Below are positions 1 to 6,263 of a stretch of 12,273 nt of DNA, in pieces; the first letter of the stretch is position 1, and every line of letters begins with the position of its first letter. The DNA lies in NCBI GenBank assembly GCA_036489905.1, contig DASXEX010000013.1:1-12273 (forward strand), read 5' to 3'. Both the position numbers and the translations under genes were made by a program. The notes under the pieces are model-generated. The model saw nothing but the letters and a program-made list of their open reading frames with translations. It was not told the origin of the DNA and made no database searches. The stretch is from JAICLK01 sp036489905 (lineage in GTDB: Bacteria > Patescibacteriota > Saccharimonadia > Saccharimonadales > UBA4665).

Positions 1-126
1 AGCTTTCTCGGCTTTGTGCAGGATACCAACCATAAGGGTAAAGGTGTCACGGTTGACACCGGTCAACCGTTTGAACTGAGCTGGTTTGAGCGATGAGAGT
101 GACTCAAACTTAGATTTCTGTTGCAT
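1..126 (-). CDS. IS5-family-like transposase, N-terminus only (runs off left edge)
   Basis: Forty-two codons are visible from an ATG at 124-126, reading leftward out of the window. The start is preceded by AAGGAAA about 7 bases upstream, a plausible ribosome binding site. The peptide has the pattern FKRLTGVNRDTFTLMVGIL (about residues 18-36), which matches the transposase helix-turn-helix (HTH_Tnp_4 type, 'LTG-x-x-x-x-TF') found at the start of many IS5-superfamily transposases. The DDE catalytic part would lie outside the window, so family and intactness are inferred. It lies 86 bases downstream of the stop of the nucleotide kinase gene and on the same strand, so transcription of the dnaG operon could run into it. 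It could also be a remnant: only the N-terminus can be judged. Confidence 0.7.
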   Translation of the reverse strand, partial: MQQKSKFESLSSLKPAQFKRLTGVNRDTFTLMVGILHKAEKA

Positions 127-212
127 GTTTTTGTTTCCTTAGTTACCGGGAACAATGTAGCACACTAGGTGGGGTTGGGAGAGAGGTCTAGTCATGAAAA
201 GTTAAGAGAAAA

Positions 213-827
213 TTACCGGCTAAGCGATTCAATTAACTCGGCCGCTTTTTTGAGAAAAACTTCGAGGCTGTCGTCGTTATTCACGAGCGCGCACGTAGCG
301 TGGGTTTTGACGTATGAAATATTCATTTGCGCTTCCGCGGGGATGCCGGGTTGCGGCTGCCACTGCAACGCTTCTTGCCGTTTGAACTCCTTGAGCGTTG
401 TCGGCACTTCGCCTTTGCGCAGATGCTTGAGCGCTCGGGCATGCCGCACGGTGTCGCTCGTCTCCACCCAAATCAACTCGCCGCCGCGCGAAAGGATAAA
501 ATCCACCTCGATTGGCGCGCGAATACTTTGGAGTATCGCGCCTTCGTATTCTGCTCCAGCCTGTTGCTTTTCGGCGAATTGGTGCAACGCTTCTTGCAGG
601 ATGACGTCCGCACCGCGCGTCGCGCGCAACCAGTTGGATGTCTCGGTCATGTTCGCGACGGAAATCGGATCCGGTTTGTCCTTATGACGCTCGCGCGCAA
701 ACTCACGAAGAATATCGCCAAACGACGCGCTGAAATATCCCGCTTGTACAAAAAGCTCCGCCAGCGTGTCTTTACCGCTTCGCGGCAATCCGCCAATCCC
801 AATAATTTTCGGTGGATTTTTTGCCAT
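213..827 (-). CDS. P-loop nucleotide kinase, dephospho-CoA-kinase/adenylate-kinase-like
   Basis: The protein (204 residues from the ATG at 825-827) opens with a Walker A loop, GIGGLPRSGKDT (about residues 10-21). This is followed by a helix and an FGDILREFARERHKDK segment as in the AAA_18/dephospho-CoA-kinase-like NMP kinase fold. The C-terminal VNNDDSLEVFLKKAAEL resembles the end of dephospho-CoA kinases. It should phosphorylate a small nucleotide-like substrate with ATP, but the substrate is not readable from sequence. A TTG one codon upstream (828-830) is an alternative start. TAAGG lies 10 bases before the TTG and 13 before the ATG, so the TTG cannot be excluded. It is the last gene of the dnaG-rpoD-YdcF operon, 22-25 bases after the preceding stop. 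No terminator hairpin follows it before the transposase gene. Confidence 0.7.
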   Translation of the reverse strand: MAKNPPKIIGIGGLPRSGKDTLAELFVQAGYFSASFGDILREFARERHKDKPDPISVANMTETSNWLRATRGADVILQEALHQFAEKQQAGAEYEGAILQSIRAPIEVDFILSRGGELIWVETSDTVRHARALKHLRKGEVPTTLKEFKRQEALQWQPQPGIPAEAQMNISYVKTHATCALVNNDDSLEVFLKKAAELIESLSR

Positions 828-852
828 CAACGCAAATGTACCTTACTCTCGA

Positions 853-1512
853 CTATTTGGCAATCAAGTGCCCGTCAAAGCCGGCGGCCACGAGCTTTTC
901 ATACGCCGCCCATACCTTGGCCGGAATTTCCTGTTTGATTTGAAAACCACGCTTTGGATATTCGAGAATACGTTGCAACCCGCCCATCGTTGACTCAATT
1001 ATGAATCGTTTGGGATTCTGTGCGTTAAAATATTTGTCGTACGGGATTTGCGGCGACGTCACCGAAATCTTTGTATCAGCGTCCGGCCACTGTTTCTTAA
1101 ATGTCGCGTAGGTTCGTCGCTCCATGTGCGGCTTCTGCACCAGCACAAAACTTTTCGGATATAAGCCCCTGGTTTGCAGCAATTTGTAGACAAACTGAAT
1201 ATTTTTGCCTGTATTCGTGGCTTCCTCTTCGATAATTATTTTCTCGTGCGTCACGCCCATGTCGAGGGCAATGTCGGCAAAGGTTGCCGCCTCGGACTTA
1301 TCAAACATTTTTTCAGTAATGCGTCCCTTGCCGCTACCCGAAAAAATAAGCCAGTCGCCATACCCGTCCAAAAACAATTCTGCTGCCCGTTCGGCCACGC
1401 GCGTGTCGTGGCTGCACAAACAAAAAACCGCGTCGCTTTTTTGCGGCTGCTCGTGCAGCTGCATGTAATTCCAAATAATTTTGGCTTGCTCGTCAATTTC
1501 CGTTTCGGTCAT
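853..1512 (-). CDS. YdcF/DUF218-family protein
   Basis: This 219-residue protein resembles E. coli YdcF, a DUF218-family protein reported to bind S-adenosylmethionine and of unknown physiological role. Visible family features are IWNYMQLHEQPQKSDAVFCLCSHD (starting near residue 13), the glycine-rich loop FSGSGKGR (57-64), SEAATFADIALDMGV (73-87), the acidic-to-TNTGKN turn (EEEATNTGKN, 95-104) and VLVQKPHMERRTYATFKK (123-140). There is no signal peptide or membrane segment, unlike the SanA branch of DUF218, so it is probably cytoplasmic. It starts 16 bases after the rpoD stop. No good Shine-Dalgarno is seen in the short gap, so it may depend on translational coupling to rpoD. Its place between rpoD and a kinase says little about its job. 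Confidence 0.8.
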   Translation of the reverse strand: MTETEIDEQAKIIWNYMQLHEQPQKSDAVFCLCSHDTRVAERAAELFLDGYGDWLIFSGSGKGRITEKMFDKSEAATFADIALDMGVTHEKIIIEEEATNTGKNIQFVYKLLQTRGLYPKSFVLVQKPHMERRTYATFKKQWPDADTKISVTSPQIPYDKYFNAQNPKRFIIESTMGGLQRILEYPKRGFQIKQEIPAKVWAAYEKLVAAGFDGHLIAK

Positions 1513-1528
1513 AGATGGAAAGCTAGTT

Positions 1529-2668
1529 TCATTTGATGTAATCGTGGAGTTTGCGGGCGTCTTTGTGTTTGCGGAGTTTGGCTAATGCTTTGGCTTCGAT
1601 TTGGCGGATGCGCTCGCGGGTGACGGCGAATTCCTGGCCGACTTCTTCGAGCGTGTGTTGCTTGCCGTCTTCGAGGCCGAAGCGCAGCTTGATGATTTTT
1701 TGCTCGCGTTCCGATAGCGCACTCAGGACACCTTTCACCTGCTCCTTCAAAAGCTGGTTCGTGGCCGATTCTTCCGGCGTGACCGTGTCTTCGTCCTCGA
1801 TGAAATCGGCGAGCACCGAGTCGTCCTCATCATCACGGATACTGGCGTCGAGCGAGGAAATGTCCTGCTTGATCTTCATGATGTGCTCAACTTTGTCCAC
1901 GTCGATTTCCATGGCTTCGGCAATTTCTTCGTTGGTCGGTTCTCGGTTCAGCTCCTGCGTCAGCCGGCGCTGCGTGCGCAAAAGTTTGTTGATGGTTTCG
2001 ACCATGTGCACCGGAATTCGAATCGTTCGCGCCTGGTCGGCAATGGCGCGCGTGATAGCCTGGCGAATCCACCAAGTTGCGTAGGTCGAAAATTTGAAAC
2101 CTTTGTCCGGGTCGAATTTCTCAACGGCACGCAGCAAGCCGGTGTTGCCTTCTTGAATTAAATCGAGCAAATCCAGCCCGCGGCCGACATAACGTTTGGC
2201 AATAGACACCACCAGCCGCATATTTGCCTCGGCCATTTTGTCCTTCGCGACTTTGTCGCCGGCGACCACGCGTTGGGCAAGCGCCAGTTCTTCTTCGGCG
2301 TTCAACAGCGGAATCTTGCCGATTTCGCGCAAATACAACCGCACCGAGTCGTCGGCCACGTCGTCCTCAAGATATATGCGGCCGGCTGGCGGCGCCACTT
2401 CTTCTTCGGCTTCCGGCTCCTCACTTGCCCAAGCGTCGCTGAGCTCGGCTGTGGCCGGCTCATCGGCCTCGGTCGTTGTTATGTCGAGGCTCGAATCGGC
2501 CAGCGCAGTGTACAGTTCGTCGAGCACTTCGGCGTTCGCCGGCGTATCAGGAATCGCTGCAAAAATATCGCGCTGCTCAATCTGGCCGTCCTTCTTGGCC
2601 TTGTCCAAAAGTTGCTGCTTGAGTTGCTCAAAATCTACGGTCATCTCGTCCTTTTTCTTCTTAGCCAT
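1529..2668 (-). CDS. rpoD: Primary RNA polymerase sigma factor (sigma-70/SigA)
   Basis: This is the housekeeping sigma factor, which directs RNA polymerase to -10/-35 promoters. Numbering from the first of two ATGs, a short region 1.1-like segment (about 13-65) is followed by an acidic linker (66-95) and region 1.2 (107-140). Region 2 (145-215) contains the promoter-melting stretch FKFSTYATWWIRQAI. Region 3 spans about 225-300 and region 4 about 312-370, with the helix-turn-helix TLEEVGQEFAVTRERIRQIEAK. All regions look intact; 379-380 residues is short because region 1.1 is compact and the non-conserved insert is missing. Two adjacent ATGs (2669-2671 and 2666-2668) are possible. A strong AAGGGGGG sits better spaced for the second, which I chose. 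That ribosome binding site lies inside the end of dnaG and the genes overlap by 8 bases, implying coupled translation. It is the only gene here ending in TGA. Confidence 0.95.
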   Translation of the reverse strand: MAKKKKDEMTVDFEQLKQQLLDKAKKDGQIEQRDIFAAIPDTPANAEVLDELYTALADSSLDITTTEADEPATAELSDAWASEEPEAEEEVAPPAGRIYLEDDVADDSVRLYLREIGKIPLLNAEEELALAQRVVAGDKVAKDKMAEANMRLVVSIAKRYVGRGLDLLDLIQEGNTGLLRAVEKFDPDKGFKFSTYATWWIRQAITRAIADQARTIRIPVHMVETINKLLRTQRRLTQELNREPTNEEIAEAMEIDVDKVEHIMKIKQDISSLDASIRDDEDDSVLADFIEDEDTVTPEESATNQLLKEQVKGVLSALSEREQKIIKLRFGLEDGKQHTLEEVGQEFAVTRERIRQIEAKALAKLRKHKDARKLHDYIK

Positions 2669-4427
2669 CATTGCCCCCCTTGGCTTGCTTTAATAATATA
2701 TCTAGTTGCCGTGAGCGCTCGAGCAGTTCTCTGCTCGTCGTTTCGTCAGCACTCTCTTGCGCCGCCGACAGCTTTCGTTTTTCGGGTTTGACAAAATTTT
2801 CTACCACGCGTGCCTGCAGGCGAGCCGCTTCGTTACGAAGCTCCAAAAGCTCGAGGCCCTGGTAGAGTTCCTCATACTGTAATGTTAATATCTTAGCATA
2901 TTCGACCAATTTTTGCACTTTGAATGCATCCGGCTTGCCCGAAAAGTCGGACTGAACTTGCAAAAATTTGAGCAGCTCGCGCGCCAGCTCGTTTTGCAGC
3001 ATGTCCGGCGTCAGCATTTTCAAATACTCGCGCAACGACGGATTTGTGAGTGCAATGGCCAGCAAATGATTTTGAGCTTTGATGTTTTCGACGGCGTTTT
3101 TGTCGAGTTTTTCTGGCGTAATTTTCGGCGATTTCAGCCGCGGCCTTTGGCTTGTTTCGGTCTGGCGTAATTTCGTGGTCAGCGCTTCGCGGCTCACTTG
3201 CGTCAGCTCGGCGATTTTGTTCAAATAATGATCCTGCTCCACGCTGTCGCTCAGATTCCGCACGATCGGCAGCAGCACGCCGGTGAACTCCTTTTTGCCC
3301 TGCGCACTGTTCAAATCGAGCAACTTTTCGTAACGCGCGAGCAGCCAATCCAGCGCGTATTTCGGCTCCTGAATAATTTTTTGCCACGTCTGGGGATTTT
3401 GTTTGATGAGCTCGTCCGGGTCTTTGCCACTCGGGATGGTGATAATACTCAAAGAAACGCCGACTTTACTGGCAATGGGAATGGCGCGCTCGGTCGCCGC
3501 CAGACCCGCTTTGTCCGCGTCGAAGCCCAGGCGGATGTCGGGGGTGAAGCGGCCCAAAGCTTTCAGGTGCTGCTCGGTCAGCGCCGTGCCAGCCGTGGCC
3601 ACGACTTGCCGGACGCCGGCTTGGTGGCTCATTATCACGTCCAGATTCCCCTCCGCAATCACCGCGAATTTACTTTTGCGAATCGCTTCTTTGGCCAGAT
3701 GCAAGCCGTACACGTGGCGGGACTTGTCGTACAAAATCGTTTGCGGCGTGTTGATATATTTTGGCGCGTCGGGTTCGTCGGCGAGCAAACGAGCCGTAAA
3801 ACCGATGACGCGGCCTTGCCCGTCGGCCAGTGGAATCATCAGCCGGCCGCGGAACATGTCCTGGATGCCACCGCGGTACGCCCGTGCACTTAAGCCCGCG
3901 CCTTTGATTTCCGCTTCGCTAAATCTTTTACTCTTCAGAAAATCCACCAGCGCCGAGCCGTTGTTCGGCGAGTAGCCAAGCTGCCACGCGAGCGCCGTGT
4001 CTTTCGTAAACTGCCGCTTATTGAACACATATTCGAGCGCCGTTTGGCTGCGGCTAAATTGCACTTGGTAAAACTTTGCCGCCAATTCCAGCGTCTCGAA
4101 CAGACGCTCTTTGAGTTTCGCGTTGCCGCCGCCATGCGTGCCGCGAAATTGTTCGAGATCAACGCCGGCTTTTCGCGCCAGCCGCTCAAGCGTTTCGCGG
4201 AAATCCAGCCCTTCCATTTCCATCACGAAGCTGAACATGTCGCCGCCCTTGCCCGACGAAAAATCGTGCCAAATCTGCTTTTCCGGACTCACCACGAAGC
4301 TCGGCGTGCGCTCGCTCGTAAACGGACTCAAGCCTTTCCAATTCCGACCCGCCCGTTTCAGCTGCACGTATTCGCCGACGACATCCTCGATGCTCAAGCG
4401 ACTTTTAACCTCTTCGACCGCATCCAT
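2661..4427 (-). CDS. dnaG: DNA primase with degenerate N-terminal zinc-binding domain
   Basis: DnaG (588 residues) makes the RNA primers for leading- and lagging-strand replication and docks on the DnaB helicase. The order is an N-terminal zinc-binding-type domain (1-95), the RNA-polymerase domain with RGRLMIPLADGQGRVIGFTAR (194-213), a TOPRIM fold with EGNLDVI (259-265) and GFDADKAG (D303, D305), and a C-terminal helicase-binding region (about 440-588). The catalytic acidic residues are present. The fold of the zinc domain is recognisable (GLSPFTSERTPSF, 32-44; HDFSSGKGGDMFSF, 54-67). The four ligands of the usual C-x2-H-x17-C-x2-C are S34, T37, D55 and S58, so zinc cannot bind there in the known way. 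It heads the operon and overlaps rpoD. The ATG at 4425-4427 has only a weak AAAGAG upstream, with a -10-like TACAAT 9 bases before it. Confidence 0.95.
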   Translation of the reverse strand: MDAVEEVKSRLSIEDVVGEYVQLKRAGRNWKGLSPFTSERTPSFVVSPEKQIWHDFSSGKGGDMFSFVMEMEGLDFRETLERLARKAGVDLEQFRGTHGGGNAKLKERLFETLELAAKFYQVQFSRSQTALEYVFNKRQFTKDTALAWQLGYSPNNGSALVDFLKSKRFSEAEIKGAGLSARAYRGGIQDMFRGRLMIPLADGQGRVIGFTARLLADEPDAPKYINTPQTILYDKSRHVYGLHLAKEAIRKSKFAVIAEGNLDVIMSHQAGVRQVVATAGTALTEQHLKALGRFTPDIRLGFDADKAGLAATERAIPIASKVGVSLSIITIPSGKDPDELIKQNPQTWQKIIQEPKYALDWLLARYEKLLDLNSAQGKKEFTGVLLPIVRNLSDSVEQDHYLNKIAELTQVSREALTTKLRQTETSQRPRLKSPKITPEKLDKNAVENIKAQNHLLAIALTNPSLREYLKMLTPDMLQNELARELLKFLQVQSDFSGKPDAFKVQKLVEYAKILTLQYEELYQGLELLELRNEAARLQARVVENFVKPEKRKLSAAQESADETTSRELLERSRQLDILLKQAKGGNDG

Positions 4428-4436
4428 TTACTCTTT

Positions 4437-4465
4437 ATTGTACGCTATAGAACAAACACCCAGAA
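4437..4465 (-). promoter_or_regulatory. Candidate dnaG operon promoter (near-leaderless)
   Basis: On the minus strand TACAAT (4437-4442) matches a -10 at 5 of 6 positions. A poor -35 (TTCTGG, 4460-4465) lies 17 bases upstream. The implied transcription start near 4430 leaves about 3 bases before the dnaG ATG. The weak -35 keeps this tentative. Confidence 0.3.
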
Positions 4466-4507
4466 GCCGCGCCAAAACAGTAGCCAGACATAGTGCATGA
4501 GTTCAGT

Positions 4508-4560
4508 TGCCTGAGGAGACGTAATTGAGTTACGTTGACGAAGGAAGCGGGGCTCAGGTG
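4508..4560 (+). promoter_or_regulatory. Structured translation start of the small ORF: strong SD with start codon in a hairpin loop
   Basis: GAGGAG (4513-4518) lies 6 bases before a TTG codon (4525-4527), an ideal ribosome binding site. The same stretch can fold. ACGTAA (4519-4524) pairs with TTACGT (4530-4535), leaving the TTG in a 5-base loop. CCTGAG (4510-4515) pairs with CTCAGG (4553-4558), extendable by two G-U pairs, and covers half of the Shine-Dalgarno. This is read directly from the bases; that it controls translation is inference. Confidence 0.4.
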
Positions 4561-4647
4561 CTGCGTCTGGATACTGGGATTGATGCGGATTGGGGGTGTC
4601 TGTTCTATAGTTGCCCTGGAAGCGCGAAGCAGCTTGTGATTAAATAA
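4525..4647 (+). CDS. Small protein (40 residues), unrecognised
   Basis: A TTG-initiated frame of 40 codons ends in TAA at 4645-4647. An in-frame TAA sits immediately before the TTG, so translation cannot start further upstream. The support is the textbook GAGGAG ribosome binding site at 6-base spacing. A second support is its position: the stop is only 5 bases before the ATG of the membrane-protein gene, which has no good binding site of its own. The product begins with SYVDEGSGAQVLRLDTG after the initiator and includes DADWGCLFYSCPG with two cysteines (C25, C30). It is acidic in the first half, has no membrane segment, and I do not recognise it. It could be a leader peptide coupling ribosomes into the next gene rather than a functional protein. 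It could also be a chance frame in a leader. Confidence 0.45.
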   Translation: MSYVDEGSGAQVLRLDTGIDADWGCLFYSCPGSAKQLVIK

Positions 4648-4652
4648 AGCGC

Positions 4653-5291
4653 ATGCAGCCGCAGACGCCGTACAGTGATCCATACGATTTTATTACGAAT
4701 CCGAAAAAACCGCCGCGCGCGCGGTTGTTCAAATTGCCCGGCGGGTCGTTTGGTATGCGCATTGCGATCGTGGTTGGCGGCGGCGTGATTATACTAATCG
4801 TGCTGGCCATCATCGCGTCGCTTTTCTCTGGCGGCAGCAATGCGCAGCAATATGTCACTGCGGTCGCGCAAGACCAAACTGAGCTCGCCCGCGTCGCCGC
4901 GCTTGCCACGCAGTCCTCGGCCGTCAGTCAGCAAACGACGAGCAATTTTGCGCAAACCTGCAGTTTAAGCATGACCTCTGCGCAGCAGCAACTCGTAAGC
5001 TACCTGTCAAGCCACGGCACCGAGCTTAGTGCCAGCAAGCTTGCTTTCAAGCAAAACCCCGCCACCGACCAAGCCCTCACCAACGCCGCGGCCGCGAGCG
5101 ACTACGACCAAAGTTTCTTAGGACTCATGCAAACGGAGCTAAAGGGCTACGGTTCCGACCTCAAAGAAGCTTACGCAAACACGCAAAACGGCGCTACGCG
5201 GCAGCTGCTCTCGAATGATTACCAGGGCGAGCAATTGCTCCTGGAGCAACTCACGAGCGCGCAAAACCAGCTGCAAAACGCCGATAGCTAG
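4653..5291 (+). CDS. Single-pass membrane protein of unknown function
   Basis: I do not recognise this 212-residue protein. The N-terminal 36 residues are proline-rich and basic near the membrane (NPKKPPRARLFKLPGG). They are followed by one strong hydrophobic segment (about 37-59, IAIVVGGGVIILIVLAIIASLF). The remaining 150 residues are polar and rich in Q, S, A and T, look helical, and contain a single cysteine (C103). By the positive-inside rule the N-terminus should be cytoplasmic and the large C-terminal domain outside. This topology, anchored with an alpha-helical exterior domain, fits a cell-surface or envelope protein. The ATG has only a weak AAAG upstream, so it probably relies on coupling to the small ORF ending 5 bases before. 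Its TAG stop overlaps by 3 bases the stop of the convergent MmcQ gene. Confidence 0.75.
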   Translation: MQPQTPYSDPYDFITNPKKPPRARLFKLPGGSFGMRIAIVVGGGVIILIVLAIIASLFSGGSNAQQYVTAVAQDQTELARVAALATQSSAVSQQTTSNFAQTCSLSMTSAQQQLVSYLSSHGTELSASKLAFKQNPATDQALTNAAAASDYDQSFLGLMQTELKGYGSDLKEAYANTQNGATRQLLSNDYQGEQLLLEQLTSAQNQLQNADS

Positions 5292-5611
5292 CGAACCAGG
5301 TCGTACGAATGGCGGATGAGATCCTGAACTTCCGGCCAGCCCAGCTGCCCAGTGAGCACCAACGTGTTCCAGTGCTTTTTGTTCAAGTGATAACCAGGCA
5401 TAACGCTTTCGTATTTTTCGCGCAAGGTTTCGGCGAGCAACGGGTCGCACTTCAGGCTTAGCCGTACCGGATCGCTTTTTTCTTCGACCAGCGCGAACAT
5501 TTTATCGCCAACTTTGTACACCGCCACGCGCTCGCCAAACGGATAATCCAGCCACGCACTCGGCATACTCAAAATATATTCTTCAACCGCTTTGAATTTG
5601 GGTTTCACCAT
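5288..5611 (-). CDS. MmcQ/YjbR-family protein
   Basis: At 107 residues this has the normal length for the MmcQ/YjbR (DUF419) family. These are small cytoplasmic proteins with a double-wing, DNA-binding-like fold whose function is not settled. Key signatures are the early AVEEYILSMPSAWLDYPFGE (8-27), the KMFALVEE strand (37-44) and the diagnostic PGYHLNKKHWNTL (72-84). It starts 10 bases after the orn stop, so it is the second gene of that transcript. Its stop codon sits in the palindrome GCTAGC (5286-5291), which also carries the stop of the convergent membrane-protein gene. Confidence 0.85.
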   Translation of the reverse strand: MVKPKFKAVEEYILSMPSAWLDYPFGERVAVYKVGDKMFALVEEKSDPVRLSLKCDPLLAETLREKYESVMPGYHLNKKHWNTLVLTGQLGWPEVQDLIRHSYDLVR

Positions 5612-5621
5612 TTTTGCGTGC

Positions 5622-6179
5622 CTATTTTCCGTGCTGACGCAGCCATTCCAAATAGTACTGCCACTCGGCGATGCTGGCCTGGATGTCGTCGAACGCTCGG
5701 TGGATTTCCTTTTTCTCGAACTCGACGCCGTATTTGCCTTGCATGTAGATTTTTAAGCTACTGACGTCAAGCATGCGATAATGCAACTTCAGATCAAGCG
5801 CCGGCCACCATTGCTTGATGAAATTTCGGTCGTTGTGAATGGAATTACCCGAGAGAATCGCCGGCTCGCGCCCAAACTCCTTTTCGACGAGCGCAACCAA
5901 ATCTTGTTCAACCTCTTTGCTCGATTTACCATCGTCCAGCTTCTGAACAAATTCGTCGCGGTTTTCCGGATAATCCTTCCACCAAATATTTTTCTGCATG
6001 CGCTCGACGACCACGTCGGCCTTCTGCTTTACACGCGCCTCGTAGCTCGCCAAAGTTTTGAAATTAAAATCCGTAACTTCCGCCGCTACTTCCAAAATCA
6101 CGTCCTTTGCCGAATCCAAACCAGTCATTTCCAAATCCACCCACAGCAGTTTGGTAGGAATCGCATGCTTGTCAATCAT
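5622..6179 (-). CDS. orn: Oligoribonuclease (DEDDh 3'-5' exoribonuclease)
   Basis: Orn degrades 2-5-nucleotide RNAs (chiefly dinucleotides, including pGpG in bacteria that make it) to mononucleotides in the cytoplasm, the last step of mRNA decay. All catalytic positions of the DEDDh family are visible: D15 and E17 in WVDLEMTGLD, D117 in GNSIHNDRNFI, and H160 and D165 in HRAFDDIQASI. The 185-residue length is typical. The ATG lies about 9 bases after a consensus TATAAT on the same strand with no Shine-Dalgarno between, so the message is probably leaderless or nearly so. It is first in a two-gene unit with the MmcQ-like gene. Confidence 0.93.
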   Translation of the reverse strand: MIDKHAIPTKLLWVDLEMTGLDSAKDVILEVAAEVTDFNFKTLASYEARVKQKADVVVERMQKNIWWKDYPENRDEFVQKLDDGKSSKEVEQDLVALVEKEFGREPAILSGNSIHNDRNFIKQWWPALDLKLHYRMLDVSSLKIYMQGKYGVEFEKKEIHRAFDDIQASIAEWQYYLEWLRQHGK

Positions 6180-6187
6180 TGTCTGCT

Positions 6188-6216
6188 ATTATACCTCTGT
6201 ACCTTGCGCAAAACAA
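6188..6216 (-). promoter_or_regulatory. orn promoter (consensus -10, leaderless start)
   Basis: A perfect TATAAT (minus strand, 6188-6193) is 17 bases downstream of TTGTTT (6211-6216), which matches three consensus -35 positions. The expected start, near 6181-6182, leaves only about 2 bases ahead of the orn ATG at 6179. The -35 overlaps the T-tract of the terminator of the upstream gene, so the two signals are packed end to end. Confidence 0.6.
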
Positions 6217-6241
6217 AACTCCGGCCGTTTCAAGGCCGGAG
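6211..6241 (-). terminator. Intrinsic terminator of the FMN reductase gene
   Basis: On the minus strand CTCCGGCC (6234-6241) pairs perfectly with GGCCGGAG (6219-6226) over a 7-base loop, and is followed by TTTTGTTT. It begins about 22 bases after the reductase stop, where a rho-independent terminator is expected. Confidence 0.85.
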
Positions 6242-6263
6242 CTACGCATAAGTCTCTCAAAAC

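Noticed and set aside
327..938. Long plus-strand frames opposite the kinase and YdcF genes
   Set aside because: Arginine/proline-rich shadow translations of the GC-rich opposite strand with no domain pattern; the minus-strand frames carry clear motifs.
4530..4560. GAAGGAAGC-containing stretch resembling the apical loop of bacterial SRP RNA
   Set aside because: The flanking bases do not form the SRP symmetric loop or a long pairing helix, and the same bases fit a small ORF with a strong ribosome site.
4435..4683. 82-residue minus-strand frame upstream of dnaG
   Set aside because: It has no ribosome binding site, low-complexity composition, covers the dnaG promoter region and overlaps the better-supported plus-strand small ORF and membrane-protein start.
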